A stretch of DNA of 64,000 bases from Synanceia verrucosa. Lineage: Eukaryota > Chordata > Actinopteri > Perciformes > Synanceiidae. The position numbers and the translations under genes were made by a program. The notes beneath the pieces were generated by a model, which had not been told where the DNA came from, searched no databases, and worked only from the letters and a program-made list of their open reading frames with translations. The stretch lies in assembly GCA_029721515.1 (NCBI GenBank), contig CM056563.1, positions 13,705,454 to 13,769,453 on the forward strand, given 5' to 3'. Shown here one piece after another: positions 35,480-48,225 of the stretch; position 1 is the first letter of the stretch; the number at the start of each line of letters is the position of its first letter.

Positions 35480-36020
35480 GTACTCAAATAATACACCAAT
35501 GTTTTAGATTTCACACACTCAGTCATTTTATTTGAAGAGTGAAATCTACCTTACCTTTACTGCTTATGATAGTTTTTATATTTTATTATTGAACCTCACT
35601 TACATGACTTGGATATCAAAACTGCTGGTAAAATGTTGCTTTTTTATTTGAAATAATCACACTATTATATGTTTTACACAATAATAGTAAACCATATTAA
35701 TGCTGATACTGTATTGTCCATTGGTCATGGTTGCCTCAGTGTGACCAATGGAGGGCAATAAACACCCATGACTCCAAACACATTCTGTCACTGTCATCCC
35801 ACTTGATGCTAAAATTTGGAGAGGCACCTGGCTGCAGACCTCTTGAAAATTTGAGAATTTCTGGAAACATGGAGTCATTCCAACACCAGAAAAAAAATGG
35901 TAAAATGTTGCTGTAGTATGTTCTGTAAACTACATAATTATTGTATGTTTTATATATTACATTATAATATTTGTCATATATATATAATATTTCAGTGTGT
36001 GACTATTTGCATGTCTATCA
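35480..36020. other. Intergenic AT-rich sequence
   Basis: No gene recognised between the probable sez6l2 3' UTR and the LINE remnant. Confidence 0.5.
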
Positions 36021-36029
36021 GCAGCAGTA

Positions 36030-36735
36030 CTGGCATCCTGCCACAGTGTACAAATAGACCTACCCCAGAAAGGTGGGATAGAGAGGAGAAAGGAAGACAT
36101 CTTTATCAGATTCAGAAGAGTGTCAAAGTAAATAAAGTGGGTGGTGGAAACAGGAGAGAGGAAACTGTGTTAACAAGGTTGAGACTGAAAATGATAGGGA
36201 AACATCAGACAGTTTTGTGTGAGGCATATCAGGAAGTCAGTGGAGCATGTACTTCTACAGTGTAGGAAGTAGGGCACAGAGAGAGATCAGGAGGAATAGT
36301 CTGAGGGAAATAGGGGTACAAGAAGTCAGGTTAAAGGGATTACTGAGTATGGGTGAGGAAGCACAGGTCCGGATACTATTAGCTTTCTAAAGGGATACAG
36401 GGATTTTTCATAGTATATGATAGATAAGCAGGAATAGAGTGTTTGGGTGACTGACTTGGATGTAGATCAGGATGTGTGTAGGAGAGTGTAAGCATGTGCG
36501 TTCGAGTAGTTAGCTTTTTTTTTTTTGTTTATTTATTATTTATTTGGGGTTTTGGTTTGTTTAGTTTTAGTTTTGAAGGGAATTAGACTGTAAGCCAAAG
36601 TCTATTGTCTGATCCACACTCTGGAATAGAGGGTGGCAGTAATGCACCATTAAGCTGGATGCCAACCGCCGTAAAAACAGCAGAAGAAGACGAAGAAGCG
36701 GAAGAAGAAGAAGAAGAAGAAGAAGAAGAAGCTTT
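36030..36735 (+). mobile_element. 3' end of a non-LTR retrotransposon ending in (GAA)n
   Basis: The frame RHLYQIQKSVKVNKVGG followed by RREETVLTRLRL and IGKHQTVLCEAYQ resembles the C-terminal region of fish non-LTR elements, where NRREE.VLTRLRIGHT and GKH.TGLC are conserved. The GHTGLN segment is deleted here. The sequence continues in decayed frames (SLREIGVQEVRLKGLL) to a tail GGCAGTAATGCACCATTAAG followed by (GAA)n. It is a dead 5'-truncated copy. The clade is uncertain, from memory only. Confidence 0.6.
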
Positions 36736-36852
36736 TTTTTCAGGATAACAAAAAAACAGAGCAACATCAACTGCCAGGGGGTCACAGATAATAAAAAGGC
36801 ATATCAAGTCAAATACGAAGAAGAAGAAGAAGAAGAAGAAGAAGAAGAAGAG
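36683..36852. repeat. (GAA)n microsatellite, two blocks
   Basis: GAA-rich 36683-36731 and pure GAA 36817-36852, separated by about 85 bases with a T-run. The first block is the retrotransposon tail. The poly-Ser, Leu and Phe frames on the opposite strand are artefacts. Confidence 0.95.
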
Positions 36853-36899
36853 CAGTACACCTTTCCTTCCGCGTAGTGGCACTGTTTAATTTCTATGTC

Positions 36900-37336
36900 A
36901 CACATTGCTGAAATAGAAGAAGAAAGCAGCGGAAGAAGATGTGCGAGTTTCATTTCCGTGTGACCTACTTAGCTTATTCTGTTAGCATCTGTTAATAATC
37001 TTTCTGTCCAACAATGTAATTGGCCGCTTTCAACTTAGCAGTTAGCATTTGTGATAGCTAGTTTTAGAGTTTTCATCTAAGACTCGATACAAAATAAAGG
37101 CGCATTGCTCGCTTAAAGCGTAGTTGTAATACTAACCGCTGTTAGCCTCTTTGATTTAGCTAGGCTGCCATTAAAATGAGTTGTCAAACGTTAGCTGCGT
37201 TGTAAACTCATTTATGTGGTTTGGGCTGTTAGTATTAGCTGGCTAGCTGAGTATCGTTTGCTGGCTGACATATTTAGTTGTCTTGGCTGAACGATAGCTA
37301 GGTTCACTCTTGCAGCTCCCTTGGATGTTCAGTGAG
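36900..37336 (+). promoter_or_regulatory. kctd13 upstream region with probable 5' UTR exon
   Basis: The segment is dense in GTTAGC, TTAGCTA and GCTAGC motifs, as is the xpo6 start region. It ends with a strong donor GTGAG|GTAAGT at 37336/37337. The kctd13 coding start at 38606 lies just after an acceptor (TGTATTTCAG, ending 38582), so a noncoding first exon ending at 37336 is a reasonable inference. Confidence 0.5.
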
Positions 37337-37636
37337 GTAAGTGCAGTTTGATTTTAGCTAACTTATTTGCATGTATTAGCCTAATATGTTTGCATATTTG
37401 CATCTTCTATCTTAACAACTAACTAGATCGTAGGTACAATTAAGCTAACACTAGGTGTGGTCAGGTGTTGCTAACATGTTGATAGACACTTCATTTTAGT
37501 GATAGCTGCGTCCAGTTATATCTGTAGGAAACGTTTTATATCAAATTATAATGGCTATCCAGAAACAGTAATTCCTGTATCCTACTGAGAGCAGACGTGG
37601 AAAAATCTCTGCAGTAAACTGATACACTTAACACAT

Positions 37637-37740
37637 CCATCCATCCATTTTCTACCGCTTATCCTCTCAAAGGGTCGCGGGGGGGCTGGAGCTTATCCCA
37701 GCTGTCTTAGGGCGGAAGGCAGGGTACACCCTGGACAAGC
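37637..37740 (-). repeat. Short SINE fragment
   Basis: CCATCCATCCATTTTCTACC to GGGTACACCCTGGACAAG, the 3' end of the SINE family at 29649-30003, heavily 5'-truncated (about 100 bases). Confidence 0.75.
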
Positions 37741-38279
37741 TCGCTTTACACATGATTAAGTAATTCCTAGTCAGTTTAAGAGAGAATTGGAGAATTGTCA
37801 TTTTAAATCCTTTTAGAGTATTGAATAAAGGTACAGGTCATGTGTGGTTGAAAAAAATCTGTTTTTATGATGATGTTTAAAGCTCTGGGCTTCCCACCCA
37901 TCTTTGTTTAGGACAAACAGAACCACCAATATTTCTCTTCTCAGTACAATTTCTGTTAGTTTGTTGTCCTTGAATTTATCTCTGGCATTTAGCCCAATCT
38001 GATGTCACCAAGTAATTATAAGTGCTGGACAACTAACACATTAGTCCTGGACCACTAACCATATCTTTACCCTAACTGTTAAAACTTTGACATTTGTCCA
38101 GGACTTTTTAGAAATTTAAATATTTCATGCTGGATGCTGTACAACATTTGTCATGTGTGGTGCTCTCTGAAATACAAATCATGTCCTCATCTGTTTTGCA
38201 CCACTGTAGATTTTACTGACACCGATACAATTGAAATCATGACTCTGCACTTTCACATTAATGAAGAATAATTTATTTC

Positions 38280-38545
38280 TCAACCATCCATCCATTTTCC
38301 GAGTGACACGACCACGAAGTTGAATATCGAACTGTGGCCTAGGGTTTCCTGGTGTCAAGTGCACATGTGGACACCCTTGTGCCTGAACATGGTGGTCTTT
38401 TGATCCATGCTTTGTGTGGTCCCTCACCTAGGACCTGTTTGCCCTGGGTGACCCTACCAGGGGCATAAAGCCCCAACAACATAGCCCCTAGGGTCATAGC
38501 GACACTCAAACCCCTCCACCATGATAAGGTGATGGCTCTCAACCA
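38280..38545 (-). repeat. Probable retrotransposon fragment before kctd13 exon 2
   Basis: Read on the minus strand, GAGAGCCATCACCTTATCAT then GGTGGAGGGGTTTGAGTGTC and CAGGTCCTAGGTGAGGGACC resemble a high-copy fish element that I recall as the 5' part of a LINE. No coding capacity remains. It ends about 40 bases before the exon acceptor. Confidence 0.5.
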
Positions 38546-38605
38546 CATTTGCACTAACAAGCCATATTTTTCTGTATTTCAGTCAGGAAGTGACTCTTCA
38601 GCCCC

Positions 38606-41600
38606 ATGTCTGCTGAGGCTTCAGTAGGCAGTCATGCTGCTGACTCTGCCCAGTCTGCTATTTCCCAGCCTGCCTTCCATAACACAGATGGGCTTGGAAA
38701 TCGGGGTCTCCTGGGGAGCAAGTATGTCAAATTAAATGTGGGCGGCTCCCTGCATTATACAACTGTCCAGACATTAAGCAAGGAAGACAGTCTGCTGCGG
38801 AGCATATGCAATGGAGGAACAGAGGTCTCCATAGACTCCGAAGGTGAGTGGATGCCTCAGTCTGGGGAGGATAACAATTTTATTGTTTAACGACTTGTAT
38901 GCTGTTGTATTGATATCAGGAATTTTAACAGTATGGATGAGTATACCTTATCAGGGGCCAACATTAAAGGTTGCCCAAATGCCCGGGGCAAGTTAAAATA
39001 ACAGGCCAACAGATCCTGTTGCAGACATCCCTGACCGGCCAGCAGCAATGACTCATTTTTGACTCTATTTCCTCACTTGTTTCTGTCCTCCCAAGGACCA
39101 GTTGCAGGGCAGAGGCAGACTTTTATGAACCGGTGCCACAGTCTGTTGGCATCTGTGGCGTCTGTGATTCTTTATTCATAAGATAATTTGATTAGTTTTG
39201 GAGTGACACTGATTTACAGCTGGTAACAAATGCTTAAGAAGAACTTCGAAAATATATAAATAAAAGTGAACATGAACCAGTTCCTTTTTTTTGTTTGTGT
39301 GAACTGAACTTTGACCTTGTTATTTTTAAGTAAGAACTGGCACAATACTGGTGATCAGGTGTGAACAGGTATCTCATCTGTTCAGACAGGACACAGAGGG
39401 TGTTATCTGATTGTCTGGGCCGACTGTTACTACCGGCTTTATCTTGTGTTGTCATGGTGTGGCCTATAGACACATTTGTATGGAAAGGTGTCTGCTAGCT
39501 GTGGGTGCATATTGGAGGCACTGGCGAACCACAAAAATAACAAAGATTACTGAACAATGCCAATGACTATTGTTGAGGTGATTAACAAGAATGGCGCAGC
39601 TACTCATTACTGAGTCATTTTTCTGAAAGTTTTATTTAATTTTTTTTGAGATGTGGTCTTAAACTTTTGATCAGCTGATGAACAGCCTATTTCAGTTTAA
39701 CTACTGCACTACTTAGAACCTTCTTAAGATCCAACAGTGCAAAATGTAAATTCTTGCAATTTTTCAACTGTCATAAAATTGTGTGTGTGTGTGTGTTTCT
39801 TTCTTTGTTTGTTTATTCCTTCCTTTCCTCCTGGCTCAGGTTGGGTAGTTTTGGATCGGTGTGGCCGACATTTTGGACTGGTTTTAAACTTCCTGCGAGA
39901 TGGCTCAGTACCACTCCCAGAGGACCACAAAGAACTGGATGAGGTTCTGAAGGAGGCCCAGTACTATCGGGTCCAGGGCCTCGTTCAGCACTGCCTCAGT
40001 GCCATGCAGGTAAACAGCTTTTTGTCAGCCTGTGTTTTATTATAACTGTGTCACATTATTTCTGACTTTCAAAAGAGTAAATTATTATTTATATGCAGTT
40101 AATTAATTGATGCTTACAAACTAATGTTGCAAATGTATTATTTGAACATACTTTGTTTACTTTCAGAAACAAAAGGATGTCTTTGAAACTGTCTGTCGCA
40201 TCCCCATGATCACCTCAGCCAAAGAAGAACAGAAGATGATCGCTACTTGTCGAAAGGTAAATTGCATTTCATCCCCATCAAATGGAGCATAAACAAAACT
40301 GTATATCAGGTTAGCTGTGAAACACGAATTGTCAAGTGTACTTCAGTGTAACATGGTTTTGGCCATTTGTCTGCACAGCATGGAAAAAAGTAGATTGTTT
40401 GAAGAGATTTAAATTTGCGAGTCATGGAAATTGTTATATATTGTGTTTTATGTTTTTTTTCCAAGCAAATGTTTACAAATCTGTATAAGTGACGTATTAC
40501 CTGTAATGATTTTTGTTTCTTGTCTATACAGCCGGTAGTAAAATTGCAGAACAACAGAGGAAACAACAAATACTCTTATACCAGGTAAAAACAGTAAGGC
40601 TGACTGACAAAAAAATTTATCAAGCCAGCTGCGGCTATAACAAAGTTCTCAGTGTTTCACATGTTCTTTTGCCATTCATTTCTTAGCTTTGATCTTTTCT
40701 GTTGATACTTACTCTCCTTCTCTTTGTCTCACCCCTGTGACCAGCAACTCTGATGATAACCTGCTGAAGAACATTGAACTGTTTGACAAACTTGTGATGC
40801 GATTTAATGGCCGCGTCCTGTTCGTCAAAGATGTGCTTGGTGATGAGATCTGCTGTTGGTCTTTCTATGGTGAAGGCCGTAAGATTGCTGAAGTATGCTG
40901 CACGTCCATTGTGTACGCCACAGAGAAGAAGCAGACCAAAGTAAGCATGAGGCTGGTTGTGAACTGCAATTACTGTACATACAATCTTGGTTAGCTCTGT
41001 TGCTACACTAATGTTAACGTTACTCTGGTTGTGTTTTAGATACGACATGTAAAGCACATCTTAACATTGCAATGACCGCTAGATAATCCAAATGTATCAT
41101 GAGAGTTCGAAACATTTTCATTGTATGAATTACAGACATAATAGTATGAAGGCTAATGTAACTGTGGCAACACCACTGTGTTGTGGTGGCATTTTTGTGT
41201 CATGTCATGACAGAGGTAAAGCAGCATGGTGGAAAGGAAGGAGAGCGTAATAGAAAGTGAATATAACGTTACCAGTAAGGTTACATCAGAAAAAATACTG
41301 TATTGCATATATAGCATTATCGGGATGTAAAATTAGCTATATCAAGACATAAAATTTTGTCCATAGCACACAGCTCTAAGTCCAAGTTAAAAAAAGAAAA
41401 TATCATGTGACAGCCCTTGTATTAATAATATAAAATCAGTAATATTTATGCTTTGGGGGGATGTGTTATTAATTATAGAGCACCAAAAAAAATACCAGGT
41501 CTGAACTGATGTCTGTTTTAGGTGGAGTTTCCCGAGGCTCGAATCTTTGAGGAAACCCTCAATATCCTTATTTATGAGAACAGCAGAGGATCTGGTCCAG

Positions 41601-41761
41601 GAGGCTTACACCTTTTAGACTCCAGAGGCTCAGGTTCATCCCTGGGAGCCGAGGAAGAGGGCGCTACAGGAGGCGACAGGCGAGTAAGGCGGATTCACGT
41701 AAGGAGGCATATCATGCATGACGAAAGAGGGCACGGTCAGCAAACTGTGTATAAGGACTAA
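38606..41761 (+). CDS. kctd13: BTB/POZ adaptor KCTD13 (BACURD1)
   Basis: Substrate adaptor of the CUL3 ubiquitin ligase that controls RhoA level and affects neuronal growth. Six coding exons: 38606-38843, 39840-40009, 40167-40256, 40532-40584, 40745-40940, 41522-41761, all GT-AG and in phase, 328 aa (human 329). The BTB/T1 domain starts at SKYVKLNVGGSLHYTT (residues 38-53) and continues with FGLVLNFLRDGSVPLPE. The conserved centre contains DNLLKNIELFDKL, DVLGDEICCWSFYG and [20 protein letters not shown]. The tail has a Gly/Ser/Glu-rich stretch and ends RRIHVRRHIMHDERGHGQQ, like the BACURD C-terminus. Position beside sez6l2 and hirip3 favours KCTD13 over KCTD10 or TNFAIP1. A 5' UTR exon probably ends at 37336. 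Confidence 0.94.
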
Positions 41762-42902
41762 TAATGTGAAAACGTAAGGCACGGGAGAGCGTATATGTTC
41801 ATGTACAGTATGTTCATTTGTTTCTTGGATGCTAGAGTGAAAGAGATGTCCTTGATCATAGCAATAGCTTAGCGGGTAGAGATTTCATCAAATGTCACTG
41901 TACAGAAACGTAGGAGTTGACGGCTGATCTGTAACTGAAGTAAGGGTCATTTGGACAAGAAAAATGCTTCTGTTTACAATTGTGTACATTATTTAAATAG
42001 GAAATAGTGGTGTTTTACCTGGGACGTGTAACTGGCATAACTGTTTCTTTGCTAATGTTAAGAAACCTCTGCGAGTTACTGAAAGGGCCTAAAAACCCAT
42101 CTCCCACCCTTGATGTGGGTGTTGAAGGTATGCACTGGCGCCCTCCTCTGTGTTTGACTGACTGTTTGACTGTTTATTCAGGTTGTAAAATCTATCGCCT
42201 TTTCATAATTTGGACTAATTCGCTACCTGACAGTGATGGAGAGAGGATGGTCCAGTTTAGGCTAAGTATGTTAACACTGGAATACTGAGTAGCCATTTTT
42301 AGGGAGGTTGTTTCTGACCGAGATTTTCTTTGTTTAAATTATTACCGCTGTTGCTTCAAGATGTTTTTATTAATTAATTTATGAACCTAATTTATTGTTT
42401 GGTATTTAACTTTTGTATTGTATGCAATCTTTATGTTCGTGCTCAAGTGAGTTTTAATTTTTGGAATTATAATGATGCACTCTAGCACATATCACATTTT
42501 CAGTTTACGCCTGTAAGTGACTAAATAGTAAACTTCTGTCTCAGTTCAGTGTTTCAAGAGGAACTGTGACCATTTCTTTCAAATTGTGTTTTATTCTGAG
42601 CCAGAATCTTTCACTTTTGCTTTATGTCTTATACCAAACCACTGAAATTTACTCAAACTTATCAACCATACAGTAATGATAAAGGCAGTTATTACTGGCT
42701 TTGGGTATATTCCCCTCAGGGAGAGGATACACATTTTCTTCCCAAAATTCACCAATGTCTTTTGTAAACCTAATCACTCTAAATACTGAAAAACATTGAA
42801 TGAGAACGTATGTATCTCAGACGTTTATTAAAATGAGCTCGGAGTACCTTAAAATATGCACTAATATGACTTCCGTCCAATAGTGGTTATGGGAATGTTC
42901 TG

Positions 42903-42908
42903 AATAAA
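42903..42908 (+). terminator. Candidate kctd13 poly(A) signal
   Basis: AATAAA followed by a T-rich region, about 1.1 kb past the kctd13 stop. The intervening 41762-42902 contains no recognised gene and is probably 3' UTR. Confidence 0.5.
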
Positions 42909-42949
42909 TTACTAGTGAAATCCAACTTGAATTTCTTGGGTCTTATTTT

Positions 42950-43590
42950 TTCCCTTTTTTCCTAAAGTATAGTAAAGAAATGGACTCAAACACACACATG
43001 TTACAGGAGAAAAGTGGAAGTTAATCACAGGATGTTCACACATTTCATTCATTCAAACTGCTGATTAAAGGAAAAATCTTTACAATGAATTATTTGGATT
43101 TTATTCAACATTATTGTATTCTATTATATGAAGCAAAACCTAATTATAACAGCCTAACAGTTTACCACTGTACTGTGACATGTATAAATACAACAAAAAT
43201 AATGTCAGGTTAAACTCTGTGTGTGAGAGAGTGAGTGAGGTCACAAATTTAACATTTTACCACTGTACTGTGACGCATTAAATACACTACTCAGTATGTT
43301 AGGGATATTGTGAAGTCCTCCATAGATTTCATACATAAGGTGTTTGTTTCACTTAAGTGATGTTTGGGATAGGGAGGCCATTGTATTAGGGTGAGAGACA
43401 CACCTCATTTAGTGTTTTTCACATAATGGTCTCACTGTGTACAGTGCACCTTACATATTGGGGCCAATACCAAAAAATACAAAAAGACAACCATCTTCAA
43501 CGTGGCATCAATTTCAACATTCTGGAGGTATAAAAGGGTATAAATATAGGATATAGAAATGGTATTGTCAGTAAGTCATTCCCAGTAAAT
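42950..43590. other. Intergenic AT-rich sequence
   Basis: No gene. An imperfect local repeat TTTACCACTGTACTGTGAC occurs at about 43161 and 43257. Confidence 0.5.
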
Positions 43591-43925
43591 CATTCAAACA
43601 CTTAACGGATGAGCGGCTCCACCTGGTCATAGCGCTCCTTCAGGTCGGTAGCAGGCAGTCAGATGTGTTGCTGTGAACTTGGTGTGTCTCAAAGTGTCAT
43701 CAGCAGACTTACAGCAAGACACAGAACTACTGGCAGTGTTCATGACAGACCCAGGAGGGGAGCCCCACGAGTGATGCACCACTATGATGACCAGTACCTA
43801 AGGACCAACCGACTCCATCGCTTTAGCTTGAATGCCAGATGACCATTGCAGGTGACTCCAGTGACACCAAGACAACACCATGACCGTTTGCAGTGGGCAC
43901 AAGACCATGTGACCTGGACAATGGG
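43591..43925 (+). mobile_element. Decayed Tc1-like transposase N-terminal remnant
   Basis: One frame reads GVSQSVISRLTARHRTTGSV, then HDRPRRGAPRVMHHYDDQYL, typical of the paired helix-turn-helix and GRPR region of Tc1-like transposases. It stops after about 50 residues. A further piece (DRLQWAQDHVTWT) resembles the central QWA.DH..W segment. The catalytic core is missing. It is a different family from the element at 3384-4133. Confidence 0.68.
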
Positions 43926-44040
43926 GAGTTGGAGCCTATCCCAGCTGTCTTAGGGTGAAAGGCAGGGTACACCCTGGACAAGTCTCCAGTTCATCACAGG
44001 ACATATAGAGACAGACAACCACTCACACTCACACCCGAGA
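43926..44040 (-). repeat. SINE fragment abutting the Tc1 remnant
   Basis: GGAGCCTATCCCAGCTGTCT to CACTCACACTCACACCC, the middle of the SINE seen at 29649-30003. Both ends are missing. Confidence 0.75.
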
Positions 44041-44125
44041 GAACCTATTGAATACATTAAATCATGAAAGAAAAGAGTAAAGATAATTCTTGCAAAGCTA
44101 TGCTTATTTTGATCTATTTATATTT

Positions 44126-44127
<2 letters not shown>

Positions 44128-44160
<33 letters not shown>

Positions 44161-44185
44161 ATATATATGGGTATGTATATATATG

Positions 44186-44241
<56 letters not shown>

Positions 44242-44353
44242 CATACATACATACATATATATATATATGTATGTATGTATGTACGTATATATATGTGTAT
44301 ATACACATATATACACATATATATACACATATATATGTGTGTGTATATATATG

Positions 44354-44386
<33 letters not shown>

Positions 44387-44388
44387 AT
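44128..44388. repeat. Complex (AT)n/(GTAT)n/(TG)n microsatellite
   Basis: About 260 bases of TA, GTAT, CATA and TG repeats immediately after the SINE fragment. The Tyr-Ile reading frames on both strands are artefacts. Confidence 0.97.
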
Positions 44389-44479
44389 AAAACAGATTAA
44401 AGAGTAATTCAGTTTAATTTCTGCAAAAAGTTATCCGAGACCTTTTATGTTGTATTTTGAAAGAGTGTGACGCCAGTAC

Positions 44480-44492
44480 GACGTCACTTCCG
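44480..44492 (+). promoter_or_regulatory. CRE-like and ETS-like sites of hirip3 promoter
   Basis: CGACGTCA-type sequence (7 of 8 to the cAMP response element TGACGTCA) directly followed by CACTTCCG, the reverse complement of an ETS core CGGAAGTG. They lie about 47-59 bases before the ATG in a TATA-less context, typical of housekeeping promoters. Function is inferred. Confidence 0.5.
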
Positions 44493-44538
44493 TTAACTAC
44501 CAGGGTTCCCGCCACAACCAACTAACAACAAAATAATA

Positions 44539-47500
44539 ATGGAGTCAGAGGAGACGGCAGGTATTCGCAGGTTTGTGTGTGGTCAACTCCGTGATGAGCC
44601 AGACCTCAGGTACAGCAGAAGCATTGAAGTGGTGTTTTATGAGGTTTTCTCTGTATCTAGTTCACAGAAGTTCACATGCCAGTGCGCTTCATTTGTTGTG
44701 GTTATTGAAATTTATGTTGTTAACCTTGGTTATCAGGCAGGCAGTTAGCAGTCATGCTTTCTGCCGTTCAGGTACTCAAACCGGCTGCATGTTTTCCCAG
44801 TAGGGACTGTAAATAAGAAAACATCGTTCAGTATGATATGGGTTATTTATGTCGTAGTTGTTTTCAAAGAAAGGCTCATGTCTATTGTTGTAAATAACAT
44901 ACTCCTTCACTCACACGTGAGCTTTTTAATTCTTATTCCAGCAAACTGACCTTGGGGATATTAAAAAAGCGATATTTAGCATTTATGCGATGTGAATCAC
45001 TGAGTCCAGGGGTCAAAAACCTCATGAAACGGGTGGTTGAAGAGGAACTGATGAAAATGCAGGTATCTGAATTCTTTCTGTACAGCTTGTACATGTTTGA
45101 GTGTTTATGATTTTTGGTTGTTTTAGTTTTTAGTGCTGTAGTTAGTGCAGTGTTATCACTTTTTTTCTCCTGCCAGGACAATGATGAAAATGGGTGTGAT
45201 TTGGAAACCAAGAAACCCCAAAACAAAAGGAAGAGAGAAAAGGAAACTGACGATGTGATAAGTGGGAGTGAAGATGATGATGATGAATCTACGGCGAAGA
45301 AATCCCGTCGTCAGTCAAGCTTTTCCTCAGGTAGATTATGACTGTTTGTATTTTATGCATTTTAGATGTCCGTAGTTTGACTCCATGTTCTACTTTTGCA
45401 TCATTATCAAAAGGACTAGGGTTGCAGACTCTGTTATCAATTAATCTGCATATTATCTTTCCAATTAATGATCTGACCTGAAATATGGCTCATTAGTTAT
45501 TGTTTTATCATCAAACTCACATATATTTAGTTTCCATTGAAATTATATGGAGAAATGCACAAACATCAGAATACCTGACAATAAAAGATCTGGTTTAATC
45601 AACTAATGATCTCTCACTCAGCGCCTGTGTTAACTTCTTCATCCACAGTGAGTTTTGTTAAATTTTCTTGCTGCGTCAGAAACCACTGTCTTTTCTTGTG
45701 TGGATAATGGCAGAATCGGAGGACAAAGACGACTGCAAAGCAGGGAGTGAGGAGAGTGAGGAGGAAGAGCAAATTAAATCTGAGGATGCAGAGCAAGAGG
45801 TGACCAAATCAACACAGCGAAAGACAAATGGACACAGTAAAAAACAGATAAAGAGTGAGGAGTCAACGGATGATGAAATGAGTATGCCAGAGAAAAAAGG
45901 AAAGGAGAGTAATGGTGATGACAGTCCAAAAGAAATTAGAAAGAAAACAAAAGAAACAACGAATGAGGAGACAAAAAGCAGTACGAGTCAAAGAAAGAAA
46001 TCACCACAGAGTGATGAAGAGAATGAAAGTGACATGGATAGCAAGTCAGGAGAGAGTGACAAGATCAACAGCAATGACTCCTCAGATGACGATGAAAAAG
46101 GTGACTATTCACACTTTATACTTATATATCCTATACATATATATATGTAGTCATTTCACATTTTATGTCACTGAATGTGCTTTTCATTTTTTTTGTTTGT
46201 TGTGGAGAAGAAAATGTCTCGGTGGAAACGAAAAAAGAAGAGGCACACTCTGACTTATCGTCTTTCACCTCATTGGACGATGAACAGCCAACTACAAAAG
46301 AAAAAGAAGTTAAAAAGAAGAAAATCACAAAAAAAGAGAAGAGCAACAAAGAACAAAAGGTGAGCCCATGAGTATAGTTAATCATTGTCCTTAGGAATCC
46401 ATCCTATATTGAGTAAAGTGCATCTAAATCCCTTTGATTACCATGTTTGATTTGAGTAGAGATGTGTGACAAAGTGCAAAATGACCGGTAGAAAAGCTTT
46501 GGGGCGACTTCTCGCTCCTTACCGGGTTCAGTACGATTAGCTGCATGTCATCCCCTTTCCTGTCATTCTCCAGCTGCTCAAATAAAGGCAATATGAAGTC
46601 CCAAAAATAATGTTTATTTAGGGTTATATTAGATATTTATAGGGTCTTTATAAATGTTGCATCTTTGCTCCTCTTCAACCTGTGTCCTCCAGTTTGTCCA
46701 ACAGGATAACAAAGCCGTTTTGCGTCTCAAGCGCTACATTTCTCTCTGTGGTGTGAGGCTGCACTACAAGAAGCTCCTCGATGGCCGCTCTGTTCGCTCC
46801 CAGGTGGCTGTTCTGAAGAAGACGCTGGAAGACCTTGGTGTCCATGGTCAGTGGGAATACATTTGCCTTTAAAATAGATCATACATTCTGGACATTATTC
46901 TTTTTTTCCTGTAACTAAAGGGGATATATGTGGCCTCCAGAAAATGAATCCTAATGTTCTGTAATGTAGCATGTAGACCAACCTCACACCAATATACACA
47001 GAAAATATAAAACATTTTTTAGGGTGCCAAGATATTTACCAAGAACCTAACCTAAACCTAACGTTATGTCACAGTACAGTCTACATTGAAATATTATAGT
47101 TTTTTTTGTTTTGTTTTTTGGAATGATGGACAATCTCAAAACAAAATCCTTCAGTAGACTGTATCTGGTTTACATCTGTAAACCATATAAAAACTTTTAA
47201 TTTTCTTTACATCGACACAATCTGATTACCTGGTGGAAGCATGGGTTAAAGTGATAATGTGTATGTTTTTTTTTTGTCCCCCACGCAGGTCAGCCATCTC
47301 TTAAGAAATGCAAAAAAGTCAAAATGAAAAGAGAGGAAACTCAAGAACTAGCAGGTCTTGATGTTGGCAACATCATCACCACAACAGGTAACTGCTTGTC
47401 TCTTTTTTTTTCTTGAGTGTTTACACCCATCACCATGTGCTTTTAACAGTTTTCTGGGGAGGAAGAGAGTTGTTAGGTGTTTCTAAGCCCAGCAGATTTT

Positions 47501-48034
47501 CTTTGAATGAATTACTTTACTGTGTGATTTGTTTGTTTACATTCCTGTAGATACAGCAAAGATAAGGTGATCTTATATATTTTTCAAGATTGCTTCATTG
47601 TACTGTACTCTGACTTTGCTTTGGATGGCTGACGGTTTACGCTGTTTTGACCAAACACATACTGTAAAATAATAGTACCTAGGTGTGGTTCACAACCTGG
47701 TTTGATAAAGAGGTACACATTGCACCTACAGTAATGCAACTGTGTCTATGATTTGAAAGTGATTTCAGTCTCTAGAATTGTTGATCTCTTTATTGTCCCT
47801 GCAAATACTGATGAATGAGACCCATTTATGTGGATACCGATCTCAGGTCGGCCTAAACGCAGAGGAGCATCAGCAAGGCAGGAACAGCATGACTCGCTGT
47901 CCTCTACATATCAGCGCACTCTGAACTCCAGCTCTGATAATGATGAGGAAAACAATACACACAAAGGGCGCAGGAGAGCAACAGACTGGGCCAACCTGCA
48001 GGGGATCATCAGTGATGATGCAGACAGCAACTGA
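44539..48034 (+). CDS. hirip3: HIRA-interacting protein 3
   Basis: Nuclear histone chaperone that binds HIRA and core histones. Eight coding exons: 44539-44609, 44942-45062, 45177-45330, 45714-46100, 46208-46359, 46693-46846, 47289-47387, 47847-48034, GT-AG and in phase, 441 aa. The N-terminal folded region (DEPDLSKLTLGILKKRYLAF, then VVEEELMKMQ) corresponds to the conserved HIRIP3 start. The middle (exons 3-5) is an acidic Ser/Glu/Lys disordered stretch. The C-terminal conserved block has LRLKRYISLCGVRLHYKKLL, LDVGNIITTTGRPKRR, the CHZ-type histone-binding region, and the ending WANLQGIISDDADSN. The exon 5 acceptor is tandem (GAGAAG), so one Glu can be included or skipped. Neighbour kctd13 matches human 16p11.2. 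Confidence 0.93.
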
Positions 48035-48225
48035 CAAACTCCTCTTGCAGGTGTTCAGGGGCTGCTTACTTTCTGTTTGTACAAGTTGGATTTACAAATT
48101 ATTTTGATACTATTACAAAGTAATTCTTAACCTTTTTTTTCACAAAACAAATTGACATAAAATTGATAAATATGGTAAAATATATTAATGTCAAATAATG
48201 TAAAGTGTACATCTGTTATATTTCC

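Noticed and set aside
44064..44407. Tyr-Ile repeat proteins on both strands
   Set aside because: Translation of the AT/TG microsatellite.
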